From contig NZ_SUKA01000001.1 in assembly GCF_005049105.1 (NCBI RefSeq), positions 1,240,001-1,304,000 on the forward strand: 64,000 nt of DNA, given 5' to 3'. Each line of letters opens with the position of its first letter. Within the stretch, counting starts at the first letter, position 1. This DNA is from Sphingobacterium alkalisoli (lineage in GTDB: Bacteria > Bacteroidota > Bacteroidia > Sphingobacteriales > Sphingobacteriaceae). The position numbers were made by a program, and so were the translations under genes. Of the stretch, positions 45,441-53,763 are shown piece after piece. Below the pieces are notes generated by a model. It was not told where the DNA came from. It did not search any database and was given only the letters and a program-made list of their open reading frames with translations.

Positions 45441-46634
45441 TTATCCTTTTAATACTTTAGTAACTAAGTCAGCAGCTTCCTTTAATTGAATAGCAGAATA
45501 AACTTGTAATCCTGACTCGTCGATTAATTTTTTAGCTTCAGTGGCGTTTGTGCCCTGAAGACGTACAATAATTGGGACAGGAATGTTTCCAATTTCCTGA
45601 TACGCATCGATCACACCTTGGGCAACACGGTCACAACGAACGATACCACCGAAGATATTGATTAAAATTGCTTTTACATTCGGGTCTTTTAAAATGATGT
45701 TAAAACCAGCTTTTACCGTTTCTGCATTTGCTGTACCACCCACATCTAAGAAGTTAGCAGGCTCACCACCAGCAATTTTGATAATATCCATTGTGGCCAT
45801 TGCAAGACCAGCACCATTAACCATACAACCTACGTTACCATCAAGTTTTACATAGTTTAAGTTAGATTTACCGGCTTCAACTTCTGTAGGATCTTCTTCA
45901 CTTACATCACGTAATGCTGCATAATCCGTGTGACGGTATAATGCATTTTCATCTAAGTCTACTTTCGCATCTACAGCTAGAATTTTGTCATCGGATGTTT
46001 TTAATACAGGGTTGATTTCGAACATAGATGAATCTGTTGAGTCATATGCTTTATATAAAGCAGCAACAAATTTTACCATTTCTTTGTGTGCACCACCAGT
46101 TAGGCCTAGGTTGAAAGCAATTTTACGCGCTTGGAAGCCTTGTAAACCAACTTTAGGATCGATTTCTTCTTTGAAGATTAAGTTCGGAGTTTTTTCAGCG
46201 ACTTCTTCAATATCCATCCCACCTTCTGTAGAATACATAATGATATTACGCCCTTTAGCGCGATCTAATAACACGGATACATAAAATTCTTTCGTTTCAC
46301 TCTCACCAGGATAGTAAACATCTTGAGCAACTAGAACTTTGCTTACTTTTTTACCTTCAGCACCAGTTTGAGGAGTTACTAACTGCATACCTATGATATC
46401 TTTAGCACGTTGTGATACTTCTTCGAGGTTTTTAGCTAATTTAACGCCACCACCTTTACCGCGACCACCAGCATGAATTTGAGCTTTGATTACAACCCAG
46501 TCAGAATTGTATTCTTCTTTCAATTTTTTAGCAGCTTCTACGGCTTGCTCTGGGGTTTCAGCAACAATACCTTCTTGTATTCTTACGCCAAAACTTTTAA
46601 GTATTTCTTTTCCTTGATATTCGTGAATGTTCAT
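45441..46634 (-). CDS. sucC: Succinyl-CoA synthetase (ADP-forming) beta subunit
   Basis: Citric acid cycle enzyme subunit that holds the ATP-grasp domain. The 397-residue product begins MNIHEYQGKEIL, a hallmark, then HAGGRGKGGGVK (nucleotide binding), and ends with the CoA-ligase domain including GNVGCMVNGAGLAMATMD and NIFGGIVRCD. I start at the ATG at 46634; the frame is open 16 codons further. The alpha subunit sucD is not adjacent. A promoter with TTGA and TACTTTTA boxes lies upstream. Confidence 0.95.
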   Translation of the reverse strand: MNIHEYQGKEILKSFGVRIQEGIVAETPEQAVEAAKKLKEEYNSDWVVIKAQIHAGGRGKGGGVKLAKNLEEVSQRAKDIIGMQLVTPQTGAEGKKVSKVLVAQDVYYPGESETKEFYVSVLLDRAKGRNIIMYSTEGGMDIEEVAEKTPNLIFKEEIDPKVGLQGFQARKIAFNLGLTGGAHKEMVKFVAALYKAYDSTDSSMFEINPVLKTSDDKILAVDAKVDLDENALYRHTDYAALRDVSEEDPTEVEAGKSNLNYVKLDGNVGCMVNGAGLAMATMDIIKIAGGEPANFLDVGGTANAETVKAGFNIILKDPNVKAILINIFGGIVRCDRVAQGVIDAYQEIGNIPVPIIVRLQGTNATEAKKLIDESGLQVYSAIQLKEAADLVTKVLKG

Positions 46635-46651
46635 CGATAAAAAATTTAGTG

Positions 46652-46682
46652 TAAAAGTAATGCTTTTATTCGTAAGGGTCAA
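46652..46682 (-). promoter_or_regulatory. sucC promoter
   Basis: On the - strand: TTGA (-33-like), 19-base spacer, TACTTTTA (-7-like, one change from TAnnTTTG), about 18 bases before the ATG. Confidence 0.5.
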
Positions 46683-46769
46683 GATTTTGTTCGTAAAAAA
46701 CTACTTTGTTCATTGCTGTGTATGTGTTTGTAATGTACGGGCAGACGAGCTTAATTTCATACTTTTTGC

Positions 46770-46777
46770 TAACTTCG
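46770..46777 (+). promoter_or_regulatory. -7 promoter-like box four bases before an ATG
   Basis: TAacTTCG (one change from consensus) followed by four bases and the ATG of the LolD-like gene. Another -7-like TACTTTTTG lies just upstream. Confidence 0.35.
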
Positions 46778-46781
46778 TATT

Positions 46782-47435
46782 ATGATATTGAAAGCAAGTA
46801 ATATTTATAAAACCTATGGTGAATTACCTATTTTGAAAGGAGTGAACCTGGAGGTGGAGAAAGGTGAGATTGTTTCGATTGTAGGGGCGTCAGGTGCTGG
46901 GAAGAGTACATTACTACACATTATCGGTACCCTGGACAAGGCCGATAAAGGCGAACTTTACATCAATGGTTCTGCAATACATGAACTCTCCGCGAATGCA
47001 CTTAGTGCTTTTCGCAATGAGCATATAGGTTTCGTATTTCAATTTCATCATTTGCTACCAGAGTTTACAGCGTTGGAAAACGTGTGTATTCCGGCCTATA
47101 TCGGCGGAAAGAACCATGCACAGACGGAGAAGAAAGCGATGGAGCTATTAGATTTGTTAGGTGTTGCTGAGCGCGCAAAACATAAGCCATCCCAGTTGTC
47201 TGGTGGCGAACAACAACGTGTTTCAGTGGCCAGAGCCTTGATTAACAATCCGTCTATTATACTTGCTGACGAACCCTCGGGTAATTTGGATTCCGAAAAT
47301 GCCTCATCATTACACAAGCTGTTTTTTCATTTGCGGGATACCATGCGCCAAACATTTATTATTGTAACGCACAACGAAGAGTTGGCTGGTATATCAGACC
47401 GTACTATCCATATGCGGGATGGATTTATTTATTAA
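46782..47435 (+). CDS. LolD-like ABC transporter ATP-binding protein
   Basis: A 217-residue ATPase subunit: Walker A GASGAGKS (35-42), signature [15 protein letters not shown], Walker B IILADEP and switch His in VTHN. It belongs to the MacB/FtsE/LolD group, and the short length and layout fit LolD, which powers release of lipoproteins from the inner membrane. No LolC/E-type permease lies nearby, so the partner is elsewhere. Confidence 0.88.
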   Translation: MILKASNIYKTYGELPILKGVNLEVEKGEIVSIVGASGAGKSTLLHIIGTLDKADKGELYINGSAIHELSANALSAFRNEHIGFVFQFHHLLPEFTALENVCIPAYIGGKNHAQTEKKAMELLDLLGVAERAKHKPSQLSGGEQQRVSVARALINNPSIILADEPSGNLDSENASSLHKLFFHLRDTMRQTFIIVTHNEELAGISDRTIHMRDGFIY

Positions 47436-47438
47436 ATT

Positions 47439-47909
47439 ATGCAAAAGCTATTAATTACATTCGGTACCCGACCGCTAGCCATTCGTCTGTCAAAGTTAAT
47501 GCAGGCCAAATACGAAGTGCTTCATGCTACCTCAGAGGAAGTTCCCTCTGTACTAAAAGATAAATACCTGAATATCCCAACAGGAACAAATCCTATCTTT
47601 TCGCACGAAGTGCTCAAGCTCGCGTTGGATCTCGACGTACAGATGATTCTTCCATTGGGAGCGACAGAGGTACAGGCCATCAGTGAGTCCATACAGCTGT
47701 TCGAAGAATACGGTATACGTATTATTTGTCCCGATAAAAATGAACTTTTAGCGATAGACGTGTTATTTGAACCAACAAAAGAATTACCTTTAAGTGTCGT
47801 ATTGGATCGTGTTGATTTAATCTCAGGTCAACCCGTCGCTTCTATTGTTAATGGTTTAGGTGTGATCTCTGATTCAGGAGAAGATTTTGTTTTAGCGGTT
47901 TTGAAATAA
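47439..47909 (+). CDS. Uncharacterised protein with a pre-ATP-grasp-like Rossmann domain
   Basis: A 156-residue soluble protein. Alternating strands and helices with LLITFGTRPLAIRLSKLM at the start and MILPLGATEVQAI in the middle resemble the N-terminal nucleotide-like domain of ATP-grasp enzymes, but no ATP-grasp domain follows. I cannot assign a function. It begins 3 bases after the LolD-like gene and ends one base before the next, so the three are surely cotranscribed. Confidence 0.6.
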   Translation: MQKLLITFGTRPLAIRLSKLMQAKYEVLHATSEEVPSVLKDKYLNIPTGTNPIFSHEVLKLALDLDVQMILPLGATEVQAISESIQLFEEYGIRIICPDKNELLAIDVLFEPTKELPLSVVLDRVDLISGQPVASIVNGLGVISDSGEDFVLAVLK

Positions 47910-47910
47910 T

Positions 47911-48465
47911 ATGCGTATCGAATATATTCCTTTAGATAAGAAAGTTTATTTATTAGAAGTAGATGATGTCTTGTTTCCGAAATCAGACTACGATTTGCAG
48001 GTCTACTATCTATTTGCGAATTTTATGGAATTTCAGACAGGATCTTTATCTGCAAGTGATCTGGTGGGTTTTATGAAGAGAGTTTATGAAAATCACGGAC
48101 ATGAATTCGTTTTTGATAGATTGAAAGAAACATTCGGAATTGAAGAAAAATACAGAGAGAATTTATTGCGATTAAACGTTAATGCCCAGTTACCACTCAA
48201 ATTACTGTTATTTAAAGAAGTGGAAGAGTTGATCGTCCGACTTTTTGCACAAAACAAACAAGTTGCTATTTTAACTAAGGGTAACCCAGTGGAACAGTTA
48301 AATAAAATCAAACACATTGATTGGGGAGAAGCAAAGCGATTTAAGAATTTTCTTAAAGTTTTTTTTGTTGACGAATTAAAGTTTAGATCTTTAGAACCAA
48401 TTGATTATATTGCTAAAGATTATGGGGTAACACCCGGGGATTTATATTGTATTGAGCGCGATTAG
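47911..48465 (+). CDS. HAD-like protein with a changed nucleophile
   Basis: A 184-residue protein with the layout of small HAD phosphatases of the pyrimidine 5'-nucleotidase kind: strand 1 LLEVDDVLFP (~14-23), a helical cap (~25-95), motif II as AILTKGN (~111-117), a possible motif III Lys in KFLKVFFVDELKF, and motif IV near LYCIERD at the end. In active HADs motif I is DxDxT/V with the first Asp as nucleophile; here that position is Glu. It may be inactive or have a new role. Confidence 0.6.
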   Translation: MRIEYIPLDKKVYLLEVDDVLFPKSDYDLQVYYLFANFMEFQTGSLSASDLVGFMKRVYENHGHEFVFDRLKETFGIEEKYRENLLRLNVNAQLPLKLLLFKEVEELIVRLFAQNKQVAILTKGNPVEQLNKIKHIDWGEAKRFKNFLKVFFVDELKFRSLEPIDYIAKDYGVTPGDLYCIERD

Positions 48466-48529
48466 ATTTAAATAGGAGTTATGAAACCGATATATTGAGC
48501 TCTCATCAGCCATAATAAAAAATAAACGG

Positions 48530-50077
48530 ATGAAAAAAATAGCGACACAAATATTGATACTTGCATTTTTAGGTACGATGCTTTCCTGTAAAAAGGATAG
48601 TCCGCCGACTCTTGATGACGATGGTATTGATAAGAGTACAACGTATCTAAGTAACGAAAACGAGAATAAATTACGTGATTCGGTGTGGTATTATTATAAG
48701 GTATTGTCCTTGTGGGAAGAATATATTCCTCCTCGCGATATCAATAAAATTGATGAAGAAAATTATCTGCGTAATAATTTTACCCAATATTTTGAGCGAA
48801 GTGAAAACGTTTTGTCATATTTAATGGGCTTAACAAAGGTAGACCCTTCAACTGGAGAGCCTATAGATCGGTATAGTTTTATCGATAGGCAGGGGGTGGT
48901 GAGTGGAGAACTGGAGGGTGGTGTCGCGACAGATTTTGGAATGTATGTTTTTTATTTGCAAACCGCTTCTTCGGGAAACAATGCGGATTTGTATGTACGT
49001 ATGGTAGATGCTGACTCTCCCGCTGATAAAGCAGGCATAAAGCGTGGTGATCGCATTGCGAGTATCAATGACCATAGCGACATCGATTATGAATCGCAAA
49101 AGGCACAGGATTTTGCATTTATAAATACGGCATTATCTTCATCCTCGATGCGTTTAGATCTTATTAAGCCAGACGGTTCTGCCGAGATAGTCTCTATAAA
49201 CAGTACAGAATATCCCTTTAATCCCGTAGTTATCGATAAGGTGATAACACAAAATGGAAAGAAAATTGGTTATTTGGCGTTTAGCTCATTTATAAGTCTG
49301 GTTATTGAAAATACAGAGATCCCTTCTACGATGCACGGTATTTTCGAAGCGGTTTTTCAAAAATTTGAATCGCAAGGGATCGATGAGCTTATCGTAGACT
49401 TGCGATATAATGGTGGCGGTATTGTAAATACGGCTGAATACTTAGCTAATAAAATTGTACCCGCAAGTGGCAATGGCAAGTTAATGTCGACCTACAAAAT
49501 TAACAGGTACCTGGAAGCTGATCCAGATATTAAAAAGGAGTTTGAAGATGTGTATTTTGCGAAATCAAATGCGCTAAATTTAGCCCGCGTATATTTTTTA
49601 GTGACTTCCTCTTCCGCATCTGCAAGTGAGCTGCTCATCAATAGTTTGAAACCTTATATGAATGTACAAGTTATAGGTACCTATGCTTGGAAAGAAGACG
49701 GAACCCGGATTTCGGAAAATACATACGGTAAGCCGGTTGGTTTTTTTGAATTGAACCTTTTGAACAAATCATTAGCATTGTATGCGGCGTCATTTCAAAC
49801 GTTTAATGCCGCTAATGAAGGCGACTATTTTAGCGGATTGGTCCCTACCGCTCACGTCTCAGAGTTCGATAACTTTTATGACTTTGGAGATGAACGCGAA
49901 TCAATGTTGGCAATAGCCTTGGGACATATCAACACGGGTACTTACACATCGCTTAGCAGATCGGCTTCAATTAATGTTCGAAATAAGCGGATTCGAAAGG
50001 GAATTATGCACTTAAACGACAGAAATTCAGTTCAAGGGATGTTCAAGTTTGGGAATAAAGACTTAAAAATAAAATAG
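48530..50077 (+). CDS. S41-family peptidase lipoprotein with PDZ domain
   Basis: A 515-residue envelope protein with a lipoprotein signal (Cys20 in MLSC), an N-terminal helical region, a PDZ domain (~140-235, with GDRIASINDH), and a C-terminal S41 (CtpA/tricorn-like) protease domain. The catalytic Ser lies in SSSASASELLINS and the Lys in NTYGKPVGFF. S41 enzymes of this kind trim C-termini of exported proteins. It stands alone between the HAD-like gene and the LacI-type regulator. Confidence 0.88.
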   Translation: MKKIATQILILAFLGTMLSCKKDSPPTLDDDGIDKSTTYLSNENENKLRDSVWYYYKVLSLWEEYIPPRDINKIDEENYLRNNFTQYFERSENVLSYLMGLTKVDPSTGEPIDRYSFIDRQGVVSGELEGGVATDFGMYVFYLQTASSGNNADLYVRMVDADSPADKAGIKRGDRIASINDHSDIDYESQKAQDFAFINTALSSSSMRLDLIKPDGSAEIVSINSTEYPFNPVVIDKVITQNGKKIGYLAFSSFISLVIENTEIPSTMHGIFEAVFQKFESQGIDELIVDLRYNGGGIVNTAEYLANKIVPASGNGKLMSTYKINRYLEADPDIKKEFEDVYFAKSNALNLARVYFLVTSSSASASELLINSLKPYMNVQVIGTYAWKEDGTRISENTYGKPVGFFELNLLNKSLALYAASFQTFNAANEGDYFSGLVPTAHVSEFDNFYDFGDERESMLAIALGHINTGTYTSLSRSASINVRNKRIRKGIMHLNDRNSVQGMFKFGNKDLKIK

Positions 50078-50085
50078 TATCTTTG
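50078..50085 (+). promoter_or_regulatory. -7 promoter box for the LacI-type gene
   Basis: TATCTTTG, exact consensus, 25 bases before the ATG. It overlaps the end of the upstream S41 gene's 3' region, giving the regulator its own promoter. Confidence 0.5.
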
Positions 50086-50110
50086 AGATATAAACTTAAA
50101 GTAAACTTTG

Positions 50111-51121
50111 ATGACAAAGCCAAATAAGCCAGCGACGATAAAGGAGATAGCAAGAAAGCTTAAAATTTCACCTTCTACAGTCTCTCGCGCACTCAATGAT
50201 CATCCAAGTATCGGGCTTGTGACGACCATGCGTGTTAAGAAAATGGCTGTAGAATTGAATTATGAGCCCAATCAGACGGCCATTTTTTTTAAGCAACGTA
50301 AAACATTTACCATTGGCGTGATCCTGCCCACTTTGTCGGAGCCTTTCTTTTCGCTAGCAATTAGCGCGATAGAGACTGTTGCTGAAGAACATAAATATAC
50401 GGTACTTTTAGGTCAGTCTCTAGACAATGAGGCGCGGGAACTTCAAATCATTAATACGTTCAAGAAACATCGTGTAGATGGCATATTGATGTCTATGGGT
50501 AAAAATACGACAGATTTAAGTTTTATAGAGATGTTGAGGGCTTCTGATATCCCAATTGTCTTTTTTGACTGTGTACCGGAGCTGAATGATGTGGATAAAG
50601 TTTATAGTGATTTATCTTCTGGTATGGAGGAAGCTATTGAAGCTTTTGTATCCAGGGGGCATATCCGTATCGCGCTGATTAATGGTCCTGATACCTTGCT
50701 GGCTTCGGGTGAGCGTACAGAGGCGTTCAAAAGCGCGCTTAAAAAGTTTGATGTAGCAATTGATGAAAAATATATTGTCCATACCGATCTAACTGAAAAA
50801 GGTAATGAAGATGCGATGGAACAGTTATGTTCCTTGGCTGAGCGGCCTTCTGCGGTGGTCTCTTTTAATGATTTCGTGACATTGGATGTGATGAAATACG
50901 CACGTCAAAGAGGTATTGTCTTAAGTCAGGATATGCATTTTATTAGCTATGCAAATTATCCGTTGTGGAAATATATTGAAAATCCACCAATAGGAAGTAT
51001 TGAGCAGTATCCGGATAAGCAAGGCGGCAAGGCAGCAGAAATTCTTTTTGATATCTTGACGTCTAAAGAAGAACTTGTAACGGAAGATATTGTCTTTCCT
51101 TCTAAATTAGTTTTAAAATAA
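50111..51121 (+). CDS. LacI-family transcriptional regulator
   Basis: A 336-residue DNA-binding protein: helix-turn-helix of LacI type at residues ~9-30 (TIKEIARKLKISPSTVSRAL), then hinge (ELNYEPNQTA) and a periplasmic-binding-protein-like effector domain. The effector cannot be inferred, and no sugar-use genes lie next to it. The ATG at 50111 is preferred to the TTG three bases earlier. Confidence 0.92.
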   Translation: MTKPNKPATIKEIARKLKISPSTVSRALNDHPSIGLVTTMRVKKMAVELNYEPNQTAIFFKQRKTFTIGVILPTLSEPFFSLAISAIETVAEEHKYTVLLGQSLDNEARELQIINTFKKHRVDGILMSMGKNTTDLSFIEMLRASDIPIVFFDCVPELNDVDKVYSDLSSGMEEAIEAFVSRGHIRIALINGPDTLLASGERTEAFKSALKKFDVAIDEKYIVHTDLTEKGNEDAMEQLCSLAERPSAVVSFNDFVTLDVMKYARQRGIVLSQDMHFISYANYPLWKYIENPPIGSIEQYPDKQGGKAAEILFDILTSKEELVTEDIVFPSKLVLK

Positions 51122-51191
51122 GAATACCGCCCGCAGACGTGGAAATAGGATTCACGAATCTTTGTATCCATTGAGGATAAAATATGATCAT

Positions 51192-51232
51192 AAAAATGTC
51201 GCGATTTGTAAAAATCGCGACATTTTATTTTT
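51192..51232. terminator. Bidirectional terminator between the LacI-type gene and lpd
   Basis: A perfect 15-bp stem, AAAATGTCGCGATTT with AAATCGCGACATTTT, with a 4-base loop and T/A-runs on both sides. Convergent genes flank it. Confidence 0.85.
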
Positions 51233-51252
51233 AGCGTAGCGCGTGTATAATT

Positions 51253-52641
51253 TTATAAGTGAATGACTTCACCGTATGCATCTGCAGCAGCTTCCATAAT
51301 AGCTTCGCTCATCGTAGGGTGTGGATGTACCGATTTGATGATCTCATGCCCTGTCGTTTCTAGTTTACGGGCTACAACTACTTCAGCGATCATTTCAGTT
51401 ACATTGGCTCCGATTAAGTGAGCACCTAAAAATTCACCGTATTTCGCATCAAAAATAAGTTTGACGAAGCCGTCTTTTGCACCAGCAGCCGACGCTTTTC
51501 CTGAAGCAGAAAATGGAAATTTACCTACTTTAATTTCGTATCCTGCTTCGCGAGCAGCTTTTTCTGTATAGCCAACAGAAGCAATTTCAGGAGAACAGTA
51601 CGTACAGCCAGGTATATTATTATAGTTTATCGCTTCTACATGAAGACCTTTGATTTTCTCCACACAGGTAATTGCCTCTGCAGACGCCACGTGCGCCAAA
51701 GCTTGACCTTTTACGATGTCTCCGATAGCATATACGCCATCAATATTTGTTTTATAAAAATCGTCTACAACTACGCGACCTTTATCCACTTTAACTCCCA
51801 CTTCTTCAAGTCCTAAATTCTCAATATTTGGGGATATACCAACTGCAGATAAGACCACTTCAGCTTCGATTACTTCGTTGCCTTTGGCTGTTTTGATGTT
51901 GACCTTCGAAAGATTTCCTTTTGTATCCACGGACTGAACTTCCGATTTGGTCAGAATCTCGATGCCGGCTTTTTTAAGGGATTTTTCGAGTTGCTTTGAA
52001 ACCTCTTCATCCTCAACGGGGACGATACGATCCATGAATTCGACAATGGTAACCTTTGTCCCGATGGCATTATAAAAATAGGCAAATTCAACACCGATTG
52101 CACCTGATCCTACGACAACCATTGATTTGGGCTGTGTTGGTAAGTTCATTGCCTGGCGGTATCCGATGATTTTTTTCCCATCTTGAGGAAGGTTAGGTAA
52201 CTCTCTAGACCGTGCTCCTGTGGCAAGAATGGTATGTTTGGCGGTATATTCTTTGGTCGAACCGTCAGCTCCTTTTACTTCTATCTTACCGCCTTTTTTG
52301 ATTTTGGCGGTACCCATAATCACATCGATCTTATTCTTTTTCATTAAGAATTGAATACCTTTACTCATTCCGTCTGCAACGCCGCGGCTTCGTTTTACGA
52401 TAGCACCAAAGTCAGCTTCTCCGCCTTGTACTTTAATACCATACTCTTCGGCATGATTTAAATATTCAAATACTTGAGCACTTTTTAATAATGCTTTAGT
52501 TGGAATACATCCCCAATTTAAGCAAATACCTCCTAAAGCTTCGCGCTCTACAACAGCAGTCTTAAAACCTAATTGAGCAGATCGGATAGCAGCTACATAA
52601 CCTCCAGGCCCACTTCCGATGACGATGATGTCATAGTTCAT
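51253..52641 (-). CDS. lpdA: Dihydrolipoamide dehydrogenase, first copy
   Basis: Flavoprotein that reoxidises lipoyl groups in 2-oxoacid dehydrogenase complexes. The 462-residue protein has the FAD loop GSGPGGYVAA (10-19), the redox disulfide C40-C45 (GGICLNWGCIPTK), NAD loop GSGAIGVEFA, and the His-Glu pair in SVHPHPTMSEAI. It stands alone, with a terminator downstream. Its partner complex is not in the window. Confidence 0.95.
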   Translation of the reverse strand: MNYDIIVIGSGPGGYVAAIRSAQLGFKTAVVEREALGGICLNWGCIPTKALLKSAQVFEYLNHAEEYGIKVQGGEADFGAIVKRSRGVADGMSKGIQFLMKKNKIDVIMGTAKIKKGGKIEVKGADGSTKEYTAKHTILATGARSRELPNLPQDGKKIIGYRQAMNLPTQPKSMVVVGSGAIGVEFAYFYNAIGTKVTIVEFMDRIVPVEDEEVSKQLEKSLKKAGIEILTKSEVQSVDTKGNLSKVNIKTAKGNEVIEAEVVLSAVGISPNIENLGLEEVGVKVDKGRVVVDDFYKTNIDGVYAIGDIVKGQALAHVASAEAITCVEKIKGLHVEAINYNNIPGCTYCSPEIASVGYTEKAAREAGYEIKVGKFPFSASGKASAAGAKDGFVKLIFDAKYGEFLGAHLIGANVTEMIAEVVVARKLETTGHEIIKSVHPHPTMSEAIMEAAADAYGEVIHL

Positions 52642-52817
52642 ATAATAATGATTTTGTGTCTTTTACAATTAAACCCAAAAATACATTTTTTTTTTGGTAG
52701 CACGTAATTTGAACGTGTGATTTTGACATTATCAATAAATTGGAAATAGCTGTTTTGGGGGTTTGTCACTAGGTGGTCAATAATGGTAAATTATATAGCG
52801 GAAAAGAATAATAACGC

Positions 52818-52825
52818 TATTTTTG
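52818..52825 (+). promoter_or_regulatory. -7 promoter box for the DUF3817 gene
   Basis: TATTTTTG, exact consensus, 22 bases before the ATG at 52848. Confidence 0.4.
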
Positions 52826-52847
52826 CTTTCAAAATCACCGTACATCT

Positions 52848-53153
52848 ATGCTAAGAATATTTCAACAAATCGCGCTTTGGGAGGCAATTTCTACCGTTAT
52901 ATTGTTTTTTGTAGCGATGCCTTTAAAGTATTTTGCGAATGTGCCTGAAGCGGTTCGCATCGCAGGATCCATTCATGGTTTTTTAGTCGTTATTTTTGTT
53001 ATTTTATTAGTGGCATGTTGGCAAACATACCGTTGGAAATTCTCCAAAGTAGTTACCTATTTTGTCATATCCCTAATACCTATCGTCTCTTTTTGGATCG
53101 AAAGAGATGTGAAAAAACAAATTGCTTCTGCAAAACGAAGCAACCTCCATTAA
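52848..53153 (+). CDS. DUF3817 membrane protein
   Basis: A 101-residue inner-membrane protein with three helices (~12-30, ~42-62, ~70-88), matching DUF3817; conserved AIRIAGSIHGFLV-like segment (here AVRIAGSIHGFLVV) is typical. The function is not known. Its stop overlaps the stop of the convergent thioesterase gene by 4 bases. Confidence 0.8.
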   Translation: MLRIFQQIALWEAISTVILFFVAMPLKYFANVPEAVRIAGSIHGFLVVIFVILLVACWQTYRWKFSKVVTYFVISLIPIVSFWIERDVKKQIASAKRSNLH

Positions 53154-53563
53154 TCGGGTTTTAACTTATTAGATATCGTGTCTATACTCATATAGGCGTA
53201 GGTAATTTCTGTTTTACCATGTGGCAAGGGGACACCATTTTCATCGAGATTGACGAAGACTAATTTGTCTATAGAGAGAATTGTCTTTCGCGTAATCTTG
53301 TTTCGCACCTCGCAAGCCAAGGTGATGGACGTCGTGCCAAAATGAGTTGCGACAATACCAAGTTCAATAATATCTCCCTGTTTGGCTGAGCTGACGAAGT
53401 TTATTTCGGAAATATATTTAGTAACAACCTGCGGGTTACTCAGTTGAACGATGGCGTAAATAACCGCCTCTTCGTCAATCCATCTTAATAACGTACCTCC
53501 GAACAAGGTGCCGTTGGGATTGAGATCTTCTGGTTTTACCCATTTTCGCGTGTGAAAATTCAT
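53150..53563 (-). CDS. Acyl-CoA thioesterase (hotdog fold)
   Basis: A 137-residue hotdog-fold protein of the YciA/BFIT type: DLNPNGTLFGGTLLRWIDEEA (~15-35) holds the typical Asn-x-x-x-x-Phe-Gly-Gly and an acidic residue, and VTKYISEINFVSSAKQGDIIE matches the second half. Such enzymes hydrolyse acyl-CoA thioesters. I start at the ATG at 53563; earlier codons look non-coding. A palindromic repeat follows upstream. Confidence 0.88.
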   Translation of the reverse strand: MNFHTRKWVKPEDLNPNGTLFGGTLLRWIDEEAVIYAIVQLSNPQVVTKYISEINFVSSAKQGDIIELGIVATHFGTTSITLACEVRNKITRKTILSIDKLVFVNLDENGVPLPHGKTEITYAYMSIDTISNKLKPD

Positions 53564-53623
53564 TTGGTTTAGTTTTTTAGATATCAGATTAATGACTAAG
53601 AGGCTGTCTAAAAAGCACACTAT

Positions 53624-53712
53624 CGTCGTTACTGCGACCCGGAGGGACGATGGTGAAGCAATCTGACGATGTTAAAATGTAGATTGCTTCACCGTTCTTC
53701 CTCGCAATGACG
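53624..53712. repeat. Palindromic intergenic repeat, copy 2
   Basis: Nearly perfect palindrome: ends CGTCGTTACTGCGA and TCGCAATGACG; inner stem GGTGAAGCAATCT with AGATTGCTTCACC (13 bp). Same family as 22619-22700. It lies between the thioesterase and second lpd genes. Confidence 0.7.
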
Positions 53713-53763
53713 CGTTTTTCTTGTAGGTAACGACTTTTTTGGATACCTTCTTAATCTTCTTTT

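Noticed and set aside
46635..46682. Upstream start for sucC
   Set aside because: The universal MNIHEYQ start is at 46634, and the promoter boxes lie in the extra codons.
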